Shown here piece after piece: positions 1 through 15,800 of a stretch of DNA of 64,000 nucleotides (position 1 is its first letter; each line of letters opens with the position of its first letter). The stretch is taken from positions 12,923,383 to 12,987,382 of the forward strand of contig OX030955.1 in the NCBI GenBank assembly GCA_943735955.1, in the 5' to 3' direction. The DNA comes from Piscicola geometra. Its lineage: Eukaryota > Annelida > Clitellata > Hirudinida > Piscicolidae. Made by a program: the position numbers and the translations under genes. The notes beneath the pieces were generated by a model that was given only the letters and a program-made list of their open reading frames with translations, did no database searches and was not told the origin of the DNA.

Positions 1-3000
1 GCATCGACAACAGTGCCGATTACTGCATCGACAACAGTGCCGACAACTGCATCAACAACAGTGCCGACTACTGCATCGACAACAGGGCCGACTACTGCAT
101 CGACAACAGTGTCGACTATTGCATCAACAACAGTGACGACTACTGCATCGACAACAGTGCCGACTACTGCATCAACAACAGTGCCGACTACTGCATCAAC
201 AACAGTGCCGACAACTGCATCGACAACAGTGCCGACTTCTGCATCGACAACAGTGCCGATTACTGCATCAACAACAGTGCCGACTACTGCATCGACAACA
301 GTGCCGACTATTGCATCAACAACAGTGCCGACTACTGCATCGACAACAGTGCCGACTACTGCATCGACAACAGTGCCGACTACTACATCGACAACAGTGC
401 CGACTATTGCATCAACTACAGTGCCGACCACTGCATCGACAACAGTGCCGACTAGTGCATCAACAGCAGTGACGACTACTGCATCGACAACAGTGCCGAC
501 TATTGCATCAACAACAGTGCCGACTACTGCATCGACAACAGTGCCGACTACTGCATCGACAACAGTGCCGACTACTACATCGACAACAGTGCCGACTATT
601 GCATCAACTACAGTGCCGACCACTGCATCGACAACAGTGCCGACTAGTGCATCAACAGCAGTGACGACTACTGCATCGACAACAGTGCCGACTAGTGCAT
701 CAACAACAGTGCCGACTACTGCATCAACAACAGTGCCGACAACTGCATCGACAACAGTGCTGACTTCTGCATCGACAACAGTGCCGACAACTGCATCAAC
801 AACAGTGCCGACTACTGCATCGACAACAGTGCCGTCTATTGCATCAACTACAGTGCTGACTACTGCATCAACAACAGTGCCTTCTACTGCATCGACAACA
901 ATGCCTACTACTGCATCAACTACAGTGCCAATTACTACATCGACAACAGTGCCGACTACTGCATCGACAACAGTGCCGACTATTGCATCAACAACAGTGC
1001 CGACTACTGCATCGACAACAGTGCCGACTACTACATCGACAACAGTGCCGACTATTGCATCAACTACAGTGCCGACCACTGCATCGACAACAGTGCCGAC
1101 TAGTGCATCAACAGCAGTGACGACTACTGCATCGACAACAGTGCCGTCTATTGCATCAACTACTATGCTGACTACTGCATCAACAACAGTGCCTTCTACT
1201 GCATTGACAACAATGCCTACTACTGCATCAACTACAGTGCCAATTACTACATCGACAACAGTGCCGACTACTGCATCGACAACAGTGCCGACTATTGCAT
1301 CAACAACAGTGCCGACAACTGCTTCAACAACAGTGCCGACTAGTGCATTGACAACAGTGCCGACCACTGCATCGACAACAGTGCCGACTACTGCATCGAC
1401 AACAGTGCCGATTACTGCATCGACAACAGTGCCGACAACTGCATCAACAACAGTGCCGACTACTGCATCGACAACAGGGCCGACTACTGCATCGACAACA
1501 GTGTCGACTATTGCATCAACAACAGTGACGACTACTGCATCGACAACAGTGCCGACTACTGCATCAACAACAGTGCCGACTACTGCATCAACAACAGTGC
1601 CGACAACTGCATCGACAACAGTGCCGACTTCTGCATCGACAACAGTGCCGATTACTGCATCAACAACAGTGCCGACTACTGCATCGACAACAGTGCCGAC
1701 TATTGCATCAACAACAGTGCCGACTACTGCATCGACAACAGTGCCGACTACTGCATCGACAACAGTGCCGACTACTACATCGACAACAGTGCCGACTATT
1801 GCATCAACTACAGTGCCGACCACTGCATCGACAACAGTGCCGACTAGTGCATCAACAGCAGTGACGACTACTGCATCGACAACAGTGCCGACTAGTGCAT
1901 CAACAACAGTGCCGACTACTGCATCAACAACAGTGCCGACAACTGCATCGACAACAGTGCCGACTTCTGCATCGACAACAGTGCCGACAACTGCATCAAC
2001 AACAGTGCCGACTACTGCATCGACAACAGTGCCGTCTATTGCATCAACTACAGTGCTGACTACTGCATCAACAACAGTGCCTTCTACTGCATCGACAACA
2101 ATGCCTACTACTGCATCAACTACAGTGCCAATTACTACATCGACAACAGTGCCGACTACTGCATCGACAACAGTGCCGACTATTGCATCAACAACAGTGC
2201 CGACTACTGCATCGAAAACAGTGCCGACTACTGCATCGACAACAGTGCCGACTACTACATCGACAACAGTGCCGACTATTGCATCAACTACAGTGCCGAC
2301 CACTGCATCGACAACAGTGCCGACTAGTGCATCAACAGCAGTGACGACTACTGCATCGACAACAGTGCCGACTACTGCATCAACAACAGTGCCGACTACT
2401 GCATCAACCACAGTGCCGACAACTGCATCGACAACAGTGCCGACTTCTGCATCGACAACAGTGCCGACAACTGCATCAACAACAGTGCCGACTACTGCAT
2501 CGACAACAGTGCCGTCTATTGCATCAACTACAGTGCTGACTACTGCATCAACAACAGTGCCTTCTACTGCATCGACAACAATGCCTACTACTGCATCAAC
2601 TACAGTGCCAATTACTACATCGACAACAGTGCCGACTACTGCATCGACAACAGTGCCGACTATTGCATCAACAACAGTGCCGACAACTGCTTCAACAACA
2701 GTGCCGACTAGTGCATTGACAACAGTGCCGACCACTGCATCGACAACAGTGCCGACTACTGCATCGAAAACAGTGCCGACTACTGCATCGACAACAGTGC
2801 CGACAACTGCATCAACAACAGTGCCGACTACTGCATCGACAACAGGGCCGACTACTGCATCGACAAAAGTGTCGACTATTGCATCAACAACAGTGACGAC
2901 TACTGCATCGACAACAGTGCCGACTACTGCATCAACAACAGTGCCGACTACTGCATCAACAACAGTGCCGACAACTGCATCGAAAACAGACCCGACTTCT

Positions 3001-6000
3001 GCATCGACAACAGTGCCGACTACTGCATCAACAACAGTGCCGACTACTGCATCGACAACAGTGCCGACTATTGCATCAACAACAGTGCCGACTACTGCAT
3101 CGACAACAGTGCCAAATACTGCATCGACAACAGTGCCGACTACTACATCGACAACAGTGCCGACTATTGCATCAACTACAGTGCCGACCACTGCATCGAC
3201 AACAGTGCCGACTAGTGCATCAACAGCAGTGACGACTACTGCATCGACAACAGTGCCGACTACTGCATCAACAACAGTGCCGACTACTGCATCAACAACA
3301 GTGCCGACAACTGCATCGACAACAGTGCCGACTTTTGCATCGACAACAGTGCCGACAACTGCATCAACAACAGTGCCGACTACTGCATCGACAACAGTGC
3401 CGTCTATTGCATCAACTACAGTGCTGACTACTGCATCAACAACAGTGCCTTCTACTGCATCGACAACAATGCCTACTACTGCATCGACAACAGTGCCGAC
3501 TACTGCATCAACAACAGTGCCGACTACTGCATCGACAACAGTGCCGACTATTGCATCAACAACAGTGCCGACAACTGCTTCAACAACAGTGCCGACTACT
3601 GCATTGACAACAGTGCCGACCACTGCATCGACAACAGTGCCGACTACTGCATCGACAACAGTGCCGACTACTGCATCAACAACAGTGCCGACTACTGCAT
3701 CGAAAACAGTGCCGACTACTGCATCGACAACAGTGCCGACTACTACATCGACAACAGTGCCGACTATTGCATCAACTACAGTGCCGACCACTGCATCGAC
3801 AACAGTGCCGACTAGTGCATCAACAGCAGTGACGATTACTGCATCGACAACAGTGCCGACTAGTGCATCAACAACAGTGCCGACTACTGCATCAACAACA
3901 GTGCCGACAACTGCATCGACAACAGTGCCGACTTCTGCATCGACAACAGTGCCGACAACTGCATCAACAACAGTGCCGACTACTGCATCGACAACAGTGC
4001 CGTCTATTGCATCAACTACAGTGCTGACTACTGCATCAACAACAGTGCCTTCTACTGCATTGACAACAATGCCTACTACTGCATCAACTACAGTGCCAAT
4101 TACTACATCGACAACAGTGCCGACTACTGCATCGACAACAGTGCCGACTATTGCATCAACAACAGTGCCGACAACTGCTTCAACAACAGTGCCGACTAGT
4201 GCATTGACAACAGTGCCGACCACTGCATCGACAACAGTGCCGACTACTGCATCGACAACAGTGCCGATTACTGCATCGACAACAGTGCCGACAACTGCAT
4301 CAACAACAGTGCCGACTACTGCATCGACAACAGGGCCGACTACTGCATCGACAACAGTGTCGACTATTGCATCAACAACAGTGACGACTACTGCATCGAC
4401 AACAGTGCCGACTACTGCATCAACAACAGTGCCGACTACTGCATCAACAACAGTGCCGACAACTGCATCGACAACAGTGCCGACTTCTGCATCGACAACA
4501 GTGCCGACTACTGCATCAACAACAGTGCCGACTACTGCATCGACAACAGTGCCGACTATTGCATCAACAACAGTGCCGACTACTGCATCGACAACAGTGC
4601 CGACTACTGCATCGACAACAGTGCCGACTACTACATCGACAACAGTGCCGACTATTGCATCAACTACAGTGCCGACCACTGCATCGACAACAGTGCCGAC
4701 TAGTGCATCAACAGCAGTGACGACTACTGCATCGACAACAGTGCCGACTAGTGCATCAACAACAGTGCCGACTACTGCATCAACAACAGTGCCGACTACT
4801 GCATCGACAACAGTGCCGTCTATTGCATCAACTACAGTGCTGACTACTGCATCAACAACAGTGCCTTCTACTGCATCGACAACAATGCCTACTACTGCAT
4901 CAACTACAGTGCCAATTACTACATCGACAACAGTGCCGACTACTGCATCGACAACAGTGCCGACTATTGCGTCAACAACAGTGCCGACTACTGCATCGAC
5001 AACAGTGCCGACTACTGCATCGACAACAGTGCCGACTACTACATCGACAACAGTGCCGACTATTGCATCAACTACAGTGCCGACCACTGCATCGACAACA
5101 ATGCCGACTAGTGCATCAACAGCAGTGACGACTACTGCATCGACAACAGTGCCGACTACTGCATCAACAACAGTGCCGACTACTGCATCAACCACAGTGC
5201 CGACAACTGCATCGACAACAGTGCCGACTTCTGCATCGACAACAGTGCCGACAACAGCATCAACAACAGTGCCTTCTACTGCATTGACAACAATGCCTAC
5301 TACTGCATCAACTACAGTGCCAATTACTACATCGACAACAGTGCCGACTACTGCATCGACAACAGTGCCGACTATTGCATCAACAACAGTGCCGACAACT
5401 GCTTTAACAACAGTGCCGACTAGTGCATTGACAACAGTGCCGACCACTGCATCGACAACAGTGCCGCCTACTGCATCGACAACAGTGCCGATTACTGCAT
5501 CGACAACAGTGCCGACAACTGCATCAACAACAGTGCCGACTACTGCATCGACAACAGGGCCGACTACTGCATCGACAACAGTGTCGACTATTGCATCAAC
5601 AACAGTGACGACTAATGCATCGACAACAGTGCCGACTACTACATCTACAACAGTGCCGACTATTGCATCAACTACAGTGCCGACCACTGCATCGACAACA
5701 GTGCCGACTAGTGCATCAACAGCAGTGACGACTACTGCATCGACAACAGTGCCGACTACTGCATCAACAACAGTGCCGACTTCTGCATCGACAACAGTGC
5801 CGACTAGTGCATCAACAGCAGTGACGACTACTGCATCGACAACAGTGCCGACTACTGCATCAACAACAGTGCCGACTTCTGCATCGACAACAGTGCCGAC
5901 AACTGCATCAACAACAGTGCCGACTACTGCATCGACAACAGTGCCGTCTATTGCATCAACTACAGTGCTGACTACTGCATCAACAACAGTGCCTTCTACT

Positions 6001-6830
6001 GCATCGACAACAATGCCTACTACTGCATCAACTACAGTGGCAATTACTACATCGACAACAGTGCCGACTACTACATCGACAACAGTGCCGACTACTGCAT
6101 CGACAACAGTGCCGTCTATTGCATCAACTACAGTGCTGACTACTGCATCAACAACAGTGCCTTCTACTGCATCGACAACAATGCCTACTACTGCATCAAC
6201 TACAGTGCCAATTACTACATCGACAACAGTGCCGACTACTGCATCGACAACAGTGCCGACTATTGCATCAACAACAGTGCCGACTACTGCATCGACAACA
6301 GTGCCGACTACTGCATCGACAACAGTGCCGACTACTACATCGACAACAGTGCCGACTATTGCATCAACTACAGTGCCGACCACTGCATCGACAACAGTGC
6401 CGACTAGTGCATCAACAGCAGTGACGACTACTGCATCGACAACAGTGCCGACTACTGCATCAACAACAGTGCCGACTACTGCATCAACCACAGTGCCGAC
6501 AACTGCATCGACAACAGTGCCGACTTCTGCATCGACAACAGTGCCGACAACTGCATCAACAACAGTGCCGACTACTGCATCAACAACAGTGCCGTCTATT
6601 GCATCAACTACAGTGCTGACTACTGCATCAACAACAGTGCCTTCTACTGCATCGACAACAATGCCTACTACTGCATCGACAACAGTGCCAATTACTGCAT
6701 CAACAACAGTGCCGACTACTGCATCAACAACAGTGCCGACTATTGCATCAACAACAGTGCCGACAACTGCATCGACAACAGTGCCGACTAGTGCATTGAC
6801 AACAGTGCCGACCACTGCATCGACAACAGT
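1..6830 (+). repeat. Block A: higher-order repeat family with GPTT, ASTAVT and VPSIASTTVL variants
   Basis: About 285 units that share a vocabulary distinct from later blocks. Typical markers are GGG-CCG (GP) at 85, 1477, 2845, 4333 and 5557; CCG-TCT-ATT followed by a CTG unit (for example 835, 1147, 2035, 2515, 5947, 6115, 6595); the CCT-TCT-ACT unit; and ACA-GCA-GTG-ACG (ASTAVT), usually after a T-S unit. The GGG spacings are 1392, 1368, 1488 and 1224 bp, all multiples of 24, so this is an irregular super-repeat of roughly 51-62 units. The boundary with block B is gradual over about 6,660-7,770, where both vocabularies mix. Confidence 0.8.
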
Positions 6831-9800
6831 GCCGACTATTGCATCAACTACAGTGCCGACTACTGCATCAACAACAGTGCCGACTACTGCATCGACAACA
6901 GTGCCGACTATTGCATCAACTACAGTGCCCACTACTGCATCAACAACAGTGCCGACTACTGCATCCACAACAGTGCCGACAACTGCATCGACAACAGTGC
7001 CGACTTCTGCATCGACAACAGTGCCGACTACTGCATCAACAACAGTGCTGATTACTGCATCGACAACAGTGCCGACTATTGCATCAACTACAGTGCCGAC
7101 TACTGCATCAACAACAGTGCCGACTACTGCATCGACAACAGTGCCGACTATTGCATCAACTACAGTGCTGACTACTGCATCAACAACAGTGCCGACTACT
7201 GCATCGACAACAATGCCTTCTACTGCATCAACTACAGTGCCAATTACTACATCGACAACAGTGCCGACTACTGCATCGACAACAGTGCCGACTATTGCAT
7301 CAACAACAGTGCCGACAACTGCTTCAACAACAGTGCCGACTACTGCATCGACAACAGGGCCGACTACTGCATCGACAACAGTGTCGACTATTGCATCAAC
7401 AACAGTGCCGACTACTGCATTGACAACAGTGCCGACTACTGCATCAACAACAGTGCCGACTACTGCATCGACAACAGTGCCGACTATTGCATCAACTACA
7501 GTGCTGACTACTGCATCAACAACAGTGCCGACTACTGCATCGACAACAATGCCTTCTACTGCATCGACAACAATGCCAACTACTGCATCAACTACAGTGC
7601 CAATTACTACATCGACAACAGTGCCGACTACTGCATCGACAACAGTGCCAACTACTGCATCAACTACAGTGCCAATTACTACATCGACAACAGTGCCGAC
7701 TACTGCATCGACAACAGTGCCGACTACTGCATCGACAACAGTGCCGTCTACTACATCGACAACAGTGCCGACTACTACATCGACAACAGTGCCGACTATT
7801 GCATCAACTACAGTGCCGACTACTGCATCGACAACACTGCCGACTACTGCATTGACAACAGTGCTGACTACTGCATCAACAACAGTGCCGACTACTGCAT
7901 CGACAACACTGCCGACTACTGCATTGACAACAGTGCTGACTACTGCATCAACAACAGTGCCGACTACTGCATCGACAACAGTGCCGACTACTGCATCGAC
8001 AACAGTGCCGTCTACTACATCGACAACAGTGCCGACTACTGCATCGACAACAGTGCCGTCTACTACATCGACAACAGTGCCGACTACTACATCGACAACA
8101 GTGCCGACTATTGCATCAACTACAGTGCCGACTACTGCATCGACAACACTGCCGACTACTGCATTGACAACAGTGCTGACTACTGCATCAACAACAGTGC
8201 CGACCACTGCATCGACAACAGTGCCGACTAGTGCATCAACAGCAGTGACGACTACTGCATCGACAACAGTGCCGACTACTGCATCAACAACAGTGCCGAC
8301 TACTGCATCAACAACAGTGCCGACCACTGCATCGACAACTGTGCCGACTAGTGCATCAACAGCAGTGACGACAACTGCATCAACAACAGTGCCGACTATT
8401 GCATCGACAACAGTGTCGACTATTGCATCAACAACAGTGCCGAGTACTGCATCAACAACAGTGCCGACAACTGCTTCAACAACAGTGCCGACTACTGCAT
8501 CAACAACAGTGCCGACTACTGCATCGACAACAGTGTCGACTCTTGCATCAACAACAGTGCCGACTACTGCATCGACAACAGTGCCGACCACTGCATTAAC
8601 AACAGTGCCGACTACTGCATCAACAACTGTGCCGACTACTGCATCAACAACAGTGCCGACTACTGCATCGACAACAGTGCCGACTATTGCATCGACAACA
8701 GTGCTGACTACTGCATCAACAACCGTGCCGACTACTACATCGACAACAGTGCCGACTATTGCATCAACTACAGTGCCGACTACTGCATCGACAACACTGC
8801 CGACTACTGCATTGACAACAGTGCTGACTACTGCATCAACAACAGTGCCGACTACTGCATCGACAACACTGCCGACTACTGCATTGACAACAGTGCTGAC
8901 TACTGCATCAACAACAGTGCCGACTACTGCATCGACAACAGTGCCGACTACTGCATCGACAACAGTGCCGTCTACTACATCGACAACAGTGCCGACTACT
9001 GCATCGACAACAGTGCCGTCTACTACATCGACAACAGTGCCGACTACTACATCGACAACAGTTCCGACTATTGCATCAACTACAGTGCCGACTACTGCAT
9101 CGACAACACTGCCGACTACTGCATTGACAACAGTGCTGACTACTGCATCAACAACAGTGCCGACCACTGCATCGACAACAGTGCCGACTAGTGCATCAAC
9201 AGCAGTGACGACTACTGCATCGACAACAGTGCCGACTACTGCATCAACAACAGTGCCGACTACTGCATCAACAACAGTGCCGACCACTGCATCGACAACT
9301 GTGCCGACTAGTGCATCAACAGCAGTGACGACAACTGCATCAACAACAGTGCCGACTATTGCATCGACAACAGTGTCGACTATTGCATCAACAACAGTGC
9401 CGAGTTCTGCATCAACAACAGTGCCGACAACTGCTTCAACAACAGTGCCGACTACTGCATCAACAACAGTGCCGACTACTGCATCGACAACAGTGTCGAC
9501 TCTTGCATCAACAACAGTGCCGACTACTGCATCGACAACAGTGCCGACCACTGCATTAACAACAGTGCCGACTACTGCATCAACAACTGTGCCGACTACT
9601 GCATCAACAACAGTGCCGACTACTGCATCGACAACAGTGCCGACTATTGCATCGACAACAGTGCTGACTACTGCATCAACAACCGTGCCGACTACTACAT
9701 CGACAACAGTGCCGACTATTGCATCAACTACAGTGCCGACTACTGCATCGACAACACTGCCGACTACTGCATTGACAACAGTGCTGACTACTGCATCAAC

Positions 9801-12800
9801 AACAGTGCCGACTACTGCATCGACAACACTGCCGACTACTGCATTGACAACAGTGCTGACTACTGCATCAACAACAGTGCCGACTACTGCATCGACAACA
9901 GTGCCGACTACTGCATCGACAACAGTGCCGTCTACTACATCGACAACAGTGCCGACTACTACATCGACAACAGTGCCGACTATTGCATCAACTACAGTGC
10001 CGACTACTGCATCGACAACACTGCCGACTACTGCATTGACAACAGTGCCGACTATTGCATCAACTACAGTGCCCACTACTGCATCAACAACAGTGCCGAC
10101 TACTGCATCCACAACAGTGCCGACAACTGCATCGACAACAGTGCCGACTTCTGCATCGACAACAGTGCCGACTACTGCATCAACAACAGTGCTGATTACT
10201 GCATCGACAACAGTGCCGACTATTGCATCAACTACAGTGCCGACTACTGCATCAACAACAGTGCCGACTACTGCATCGACAACAGTGCCGACTATTGCAT
10301 CAACTACAGTGCTGACTACTGCATCAACAACAGTGCCGACTACTGCATCGACAACAATGCCTTCTACTGCATCAACTACAGTGCCAATTACTACATCGAC
10401 AACAGTGCCGACTACTGCATCGACAACAGTGCCGACTATTGCATCAACAACAGTGCCGACAACTGCTTCAACAACAGTGCCGACTACTGCATCGACAACA
10501 GGGCCGACTACTGCATCGACAACAGTGTCGACTATTGCATCAACAACAGTGCCGACTACTGCATTGACAACAGTGCCGACTACTGCATCAACAACAGTGC
10601 CGACTACTGCATCGACAACAGTGCCGACTATTGCATCAACTACAGTGCTGACTACTGCATCAACAACAGTGCCGACTACTGCATCGACAACAATGCCTTC
10701 TACTGCATCGACAACAATGCCAACTACTGCATCAACTACAGTGCCAATTACTACATCGACAACAGTGCCGACTACTGCATCGACAACAGTGCCAACTACT
10801 GCATCAACTACAGTGCCAATTACTACATCGACAACAGTGCCGACTACTGCATCGACAACAGTGCCGACTACTGCATCGACAACAGTGCCGTCTACTACAT
10901 CGACAACAGTGCCGACTACTACATCGACAACAGTGCCGACTATTGCATCAACTACAGTGCCGACTACTGCATCGACAACACTGCCGACTACTGCATTGAC
11001 AACAGTGCTGACTACTGCATCAACAACAGTGCCGACTACTGCATCGACAACACTGCCGACTACTGCATTGACAACAGTGCTGACTACTGCATCAACAACA
11101 GTGCCGACTACTGCATCGACAACAGTGCCGACTACTGCATCGACAACAGTGCCGTCTACTACATCGACAACAGTGCCGACTACTACATCGACAACAGTGC
11201 CGACTATTGCATCAACTACAGTGCCGACTACTGCATCGACAACACTGCCGACTACTGCATTGACAACAGTGCTGACTACTGCATCAACAACAGTGCCGAC
11301 TACTGCATCGACAACACTGCCGACTACTGCATTGACAACAGTGCTGACTACTGCATCAACAACAGTGCCGACCACTGCATCGACAACAGTGCCGACTAGT
11401 GCATCAACAGCAGTGACGACTACTGCATCGACAACAGTGCCGACTACTGCATCAACAACAGTGCCGACTACTGCATCAACAACAGTGCCGACCACTGCAT
11501 CGACAACTGTGCCGACTAGTGCATCAACAGCAGTGACGACAACTGCATCAACAACAGTGCCGACTATTGCATCGACAACAGTGTCGACTATTGCATCAAC
11601 AACAGTGCCGAGTACTGCATCAACAACAGTGCCGACAACTGCTTCAACAACAGTGCCGACTACTGCATCAACAACAGTGCCGACTACTGCATCGACAACA
11701 GTGTCGACTCTTGCATCAACAACAGTGCCGACTACTGCATCGACAACAGTGCCGACCACTGCATTAACAACAGTGCCGACTACTGCATCGACAACAGTGC
11801 CGACTACTGCATCAACAACTGTGCCGACTACTGCATCAACAACAGTGCCGACTACTGCATCGACAACAGTGCCGACTATTGCATCGACAACAGTGCTGAC
11901 TACTGCATCAACAACCGTGCCGACTACTACATCGACAACAGTGCCGACTATTGCATCAACTACAGTGCCGACTACTGCATCGACAACACTGCCGACTACT
12001 GCATTGACAACAGTGCTGACTACTGCATCAACAACAGTGCCGACTACTGCATCGACAACACTGCCGACTACTGCATTGACAACAGTGCTGACTACTGCAT
12101 CAACAACAGTGCCGACTACTGCATCGACAACAGTGCCGACTACTGCATCGACAACAGTGCCGTCTACTACATCGACAACAGTGCCGACTACTACATCGAC
12201 AACAGTGCCGACTATTGCATCAACTACAGTGCCGACTACTGCATCGACAACACTGCCGACTACTGCATTGACAACAGTGCTGACTACTGCATCAACAACA
12301 GTGCCGACTACTGCATCGACAACACTGCCGACTACTGCATTGACAACAGTGCTGACTACTGCATCAACAACAGTGCCGACCACTGCATCGACAACAGTGC
12401 CGACTAGTGCATCAACAGCAGTGACGACTACTGCATCGACAACAGTGCCGACTACTGCATCAACAACAGTGCCGACTACTGCATCAACAACAGTGCCGAC
12501 CACTGCATCGACAACTGTGCCGACTAGTGCATCAACAGCAGTGACGACAACTGCATCAACAACAGTGCCGACTATTGCATCGACAACAGTGTCGACTATT
12601 GCATCAACAACAGTGCCGAGTACTGCATCAACAACAGTGCCGACAACTGCTTCAACAACAGTGCCGACTACTGCATCAACAACAGTGCCGACTACTGCAT
12701 CGACAACAGTGTCGACTCTTGCATCAACAACAGTGCCGACTACTGCATCGACAACAGTGCCGACCACTGCATTAACAACAGTGCCGACTACTGCATCGAC

Positions 12801-15800
12801 AACAGTGCCGACTACTGCATCAACAACTGTGCCGACTACTGCATCAACAACAGTGCCGACTACTGCATCGACAACAGTGCCGACTATTGCATCGACAACA
12901 GTGCTGACTACTGCATCAACAACCGTGCCGACTACTGCATCAACAACAGTGCCGACTACTGCATCAACAACAGTGCCGACTACTGCATCAACAACAGTGC
13001 CGACTACTGCATCAACAACAGTGCCGACTACTGCATCGACAACAGTGCCGACTACTGCATCGACAACAGTGCCAACTACTGCATCAACTACAGTGCCAAT
13101 TACTACATCGACAACAGTGCCGACTACTGCATCGACAACAGTGCCGACTACTGCATCGACAACAGTGCCGTCTACTACATCGACAACAGTGCCGACTACT
13201 ACATCGACAACAGTGCCGACTATTGCATCAACTACAGTGCCGACTACTGCATCGACAACACTGCCGACTACTGCATTGACAACAGTGCTGACTACTGCAT
13301 CAACAACAGTGCCGACTACTGCATCGACAACAGTGCCGACTACTGCATCGACAACAGTGCCGTCTACTACATCGACAACAGTGCCGACTACTACATCGAC
13401 AACAGTGCCGACTATTGCATCAACTACAGTGCCGACTACTGCATCGACAACACTGCCGACTACTGCATTGACAACAGTGCTGACTACTGCATCAACAACA
13501 GTGCCGACTACTGCATCGACAACACTGCCGACTACTGCATTGACAACAGTGCTGACTACTGCATCAACAACAGTGCCGACCACTGCATCGACAACAGTGC
13601 CGACTAGTGCATCAACAGCAGTGACGACTACTGCATCGACAACAGTGCCGACTACTGCATCAACAACAGTGCCGACTACTGCATCAACAACAGTGCCGAC
13701 CACTGCATCGACAACTGTGCCGACTAGTGCATCAACAGCAGTGACGACAACTGCATCAACAACAGTGCCGACTATTGCATCGACAACAGTGTCGACTATT
13801 GCATCAACAACAGTGCCGAGTACTGCATCAACAACAGTGCCGACAACTGCTTCAACAACAGTGCCGACTACTGCATCAACAACAGTGCCGACTACTGCAT
13901 CGACAACAGTGTCGACTCTTGCATCAACAACAGTGCCGACTACTGCATCGACAACAGTGCCGACCACTGCATTAACAACAGTGCCGACTACTGCATCGAC
14001 AACAGTGCCGACTACTGCATCAACAACTGTGCCGACTACTGCATCAACAACAGTGCCGACTACTGCATCGACAACAGTGCCGACTATTGCATCGACAACA
14101 GTGCTGACTACTGCATCAACAACCGTGCCGACTACTGCATCAACAACAGTGCCGACTACTGCATCAACAACAGTGCCGACTACTGCATCAACAACAGTGC
14201 CGACTACTGCATCAACAACAGTGCCGACTACTGCATCGACAACAGTGCCGACTATTGCATCAACTACAGTGCCGACTACTGCATCAACAACAGTGCCGAC
14301 TACTGCATCGACAACAGTGCCGACTATTGCATCAACTACAGTGCCGACTACTGCATCAACAACAGTGCCGACTACTGCATCGACAACAATGCCAACTACT
14401 GCATCAACTACAGTGCCAATTACTACATCGACAACAGTGCCGACTACTGCATCGACAACAGTGCCAACTACTGCATCAACTACATTGCCAATTACTACAT
14501 CGACAACAGTGCCGACTACTGCATCGACAACAGTGCCGACTACTGCATCGACAACAGTGCCGTCTACTACATCGACAACAGTGCCGACTACTACATCGAC
14601 AACAGTGCCGACTATTGCATCAACTACAGTGCCGACTACTGCATCGACAACACTGCCGACTACTGCATTGACAACAGTGCTGACTACTGCATCAACAACA
14701 GTGCCGACCACTGCATCGACAACAGTGCCGACTAGTGCATCAACAGCAGTGACGACTACTGCATCGACAACAGTGCCGACTACTGCATCAACAACAGTGC
14801 CGACTACTGCATCAACAACAGTGCCGACCACTGCATCGACAACAGTGCCGACTAGTGCATCAACAGCAGCTACGACAACTGCATCAACAACAGTGCCGAC
14901 TACTGCATCGACAACAGTGCCGACTATTGCATCGACAACAGTGCCGACTACTGCATCAAAAACAGTGCCGACAACTGCATCGAGAACAGTGCCGACTTCT
15001 GCATCGGCAACAGTGCCGACTATTGCATCAACAACAGTGCCGACTACTGCATCGACAACAGTGCCAACTACTGCATCAACTACATTGCCAATTACTACAT
15101 CGACAACAGTGCCGACTACTGCATCGACAACAGTGCCGACTACTGCATCGACAACAGTGCCGTCTACTACATCGACAACAGTGCCGACTACTACATCGAC
15201 AACAGTGCCGACTATTGCATCAACTACAGTGCCGACTACTGCATCGACAACACTGCCGACTACTGCATTGACAACAGTGCTGACTACTGCATCAACAACA
15301 GTGCCGACTACTGCATCGACAACACTGCCGACTACTGCATTGACAACAGTGCTGACTACTGCATCAACAACAGTGCCGACCACTGCATCGACAACAGTGC
15401 CGACTAGTGCATCAACAGCAGTGACGACTACTGCATCGACAACAGTGCCGACTACTGCATCAACAACAGTGCCGACTACTGCATCAACAACAGTGCCGAC
15501 CACTGCATCGACAACTGTGCCGACTAGTGCATCAACAGCAGTGACGACAACTGCATCAACAACAGTGCCGACTATTGCATCGACAACAGTGTCGACTATT
15601 GCATCAACAACAGTGCCGAGTACTGCATCAACAACAGTGCCGACAACTGCTTCAACAACAGTGCCGACTACTGCATCAACAACAGTGCCGACTACTGCAT
15701 CGACAACAGTGTCGACTCTTGCATCAACAACAGTGCCGACTACTGCATCGACAACAGTGCCGACCACTGCATTAACAACAGTGCCGACTACTGCATCGAC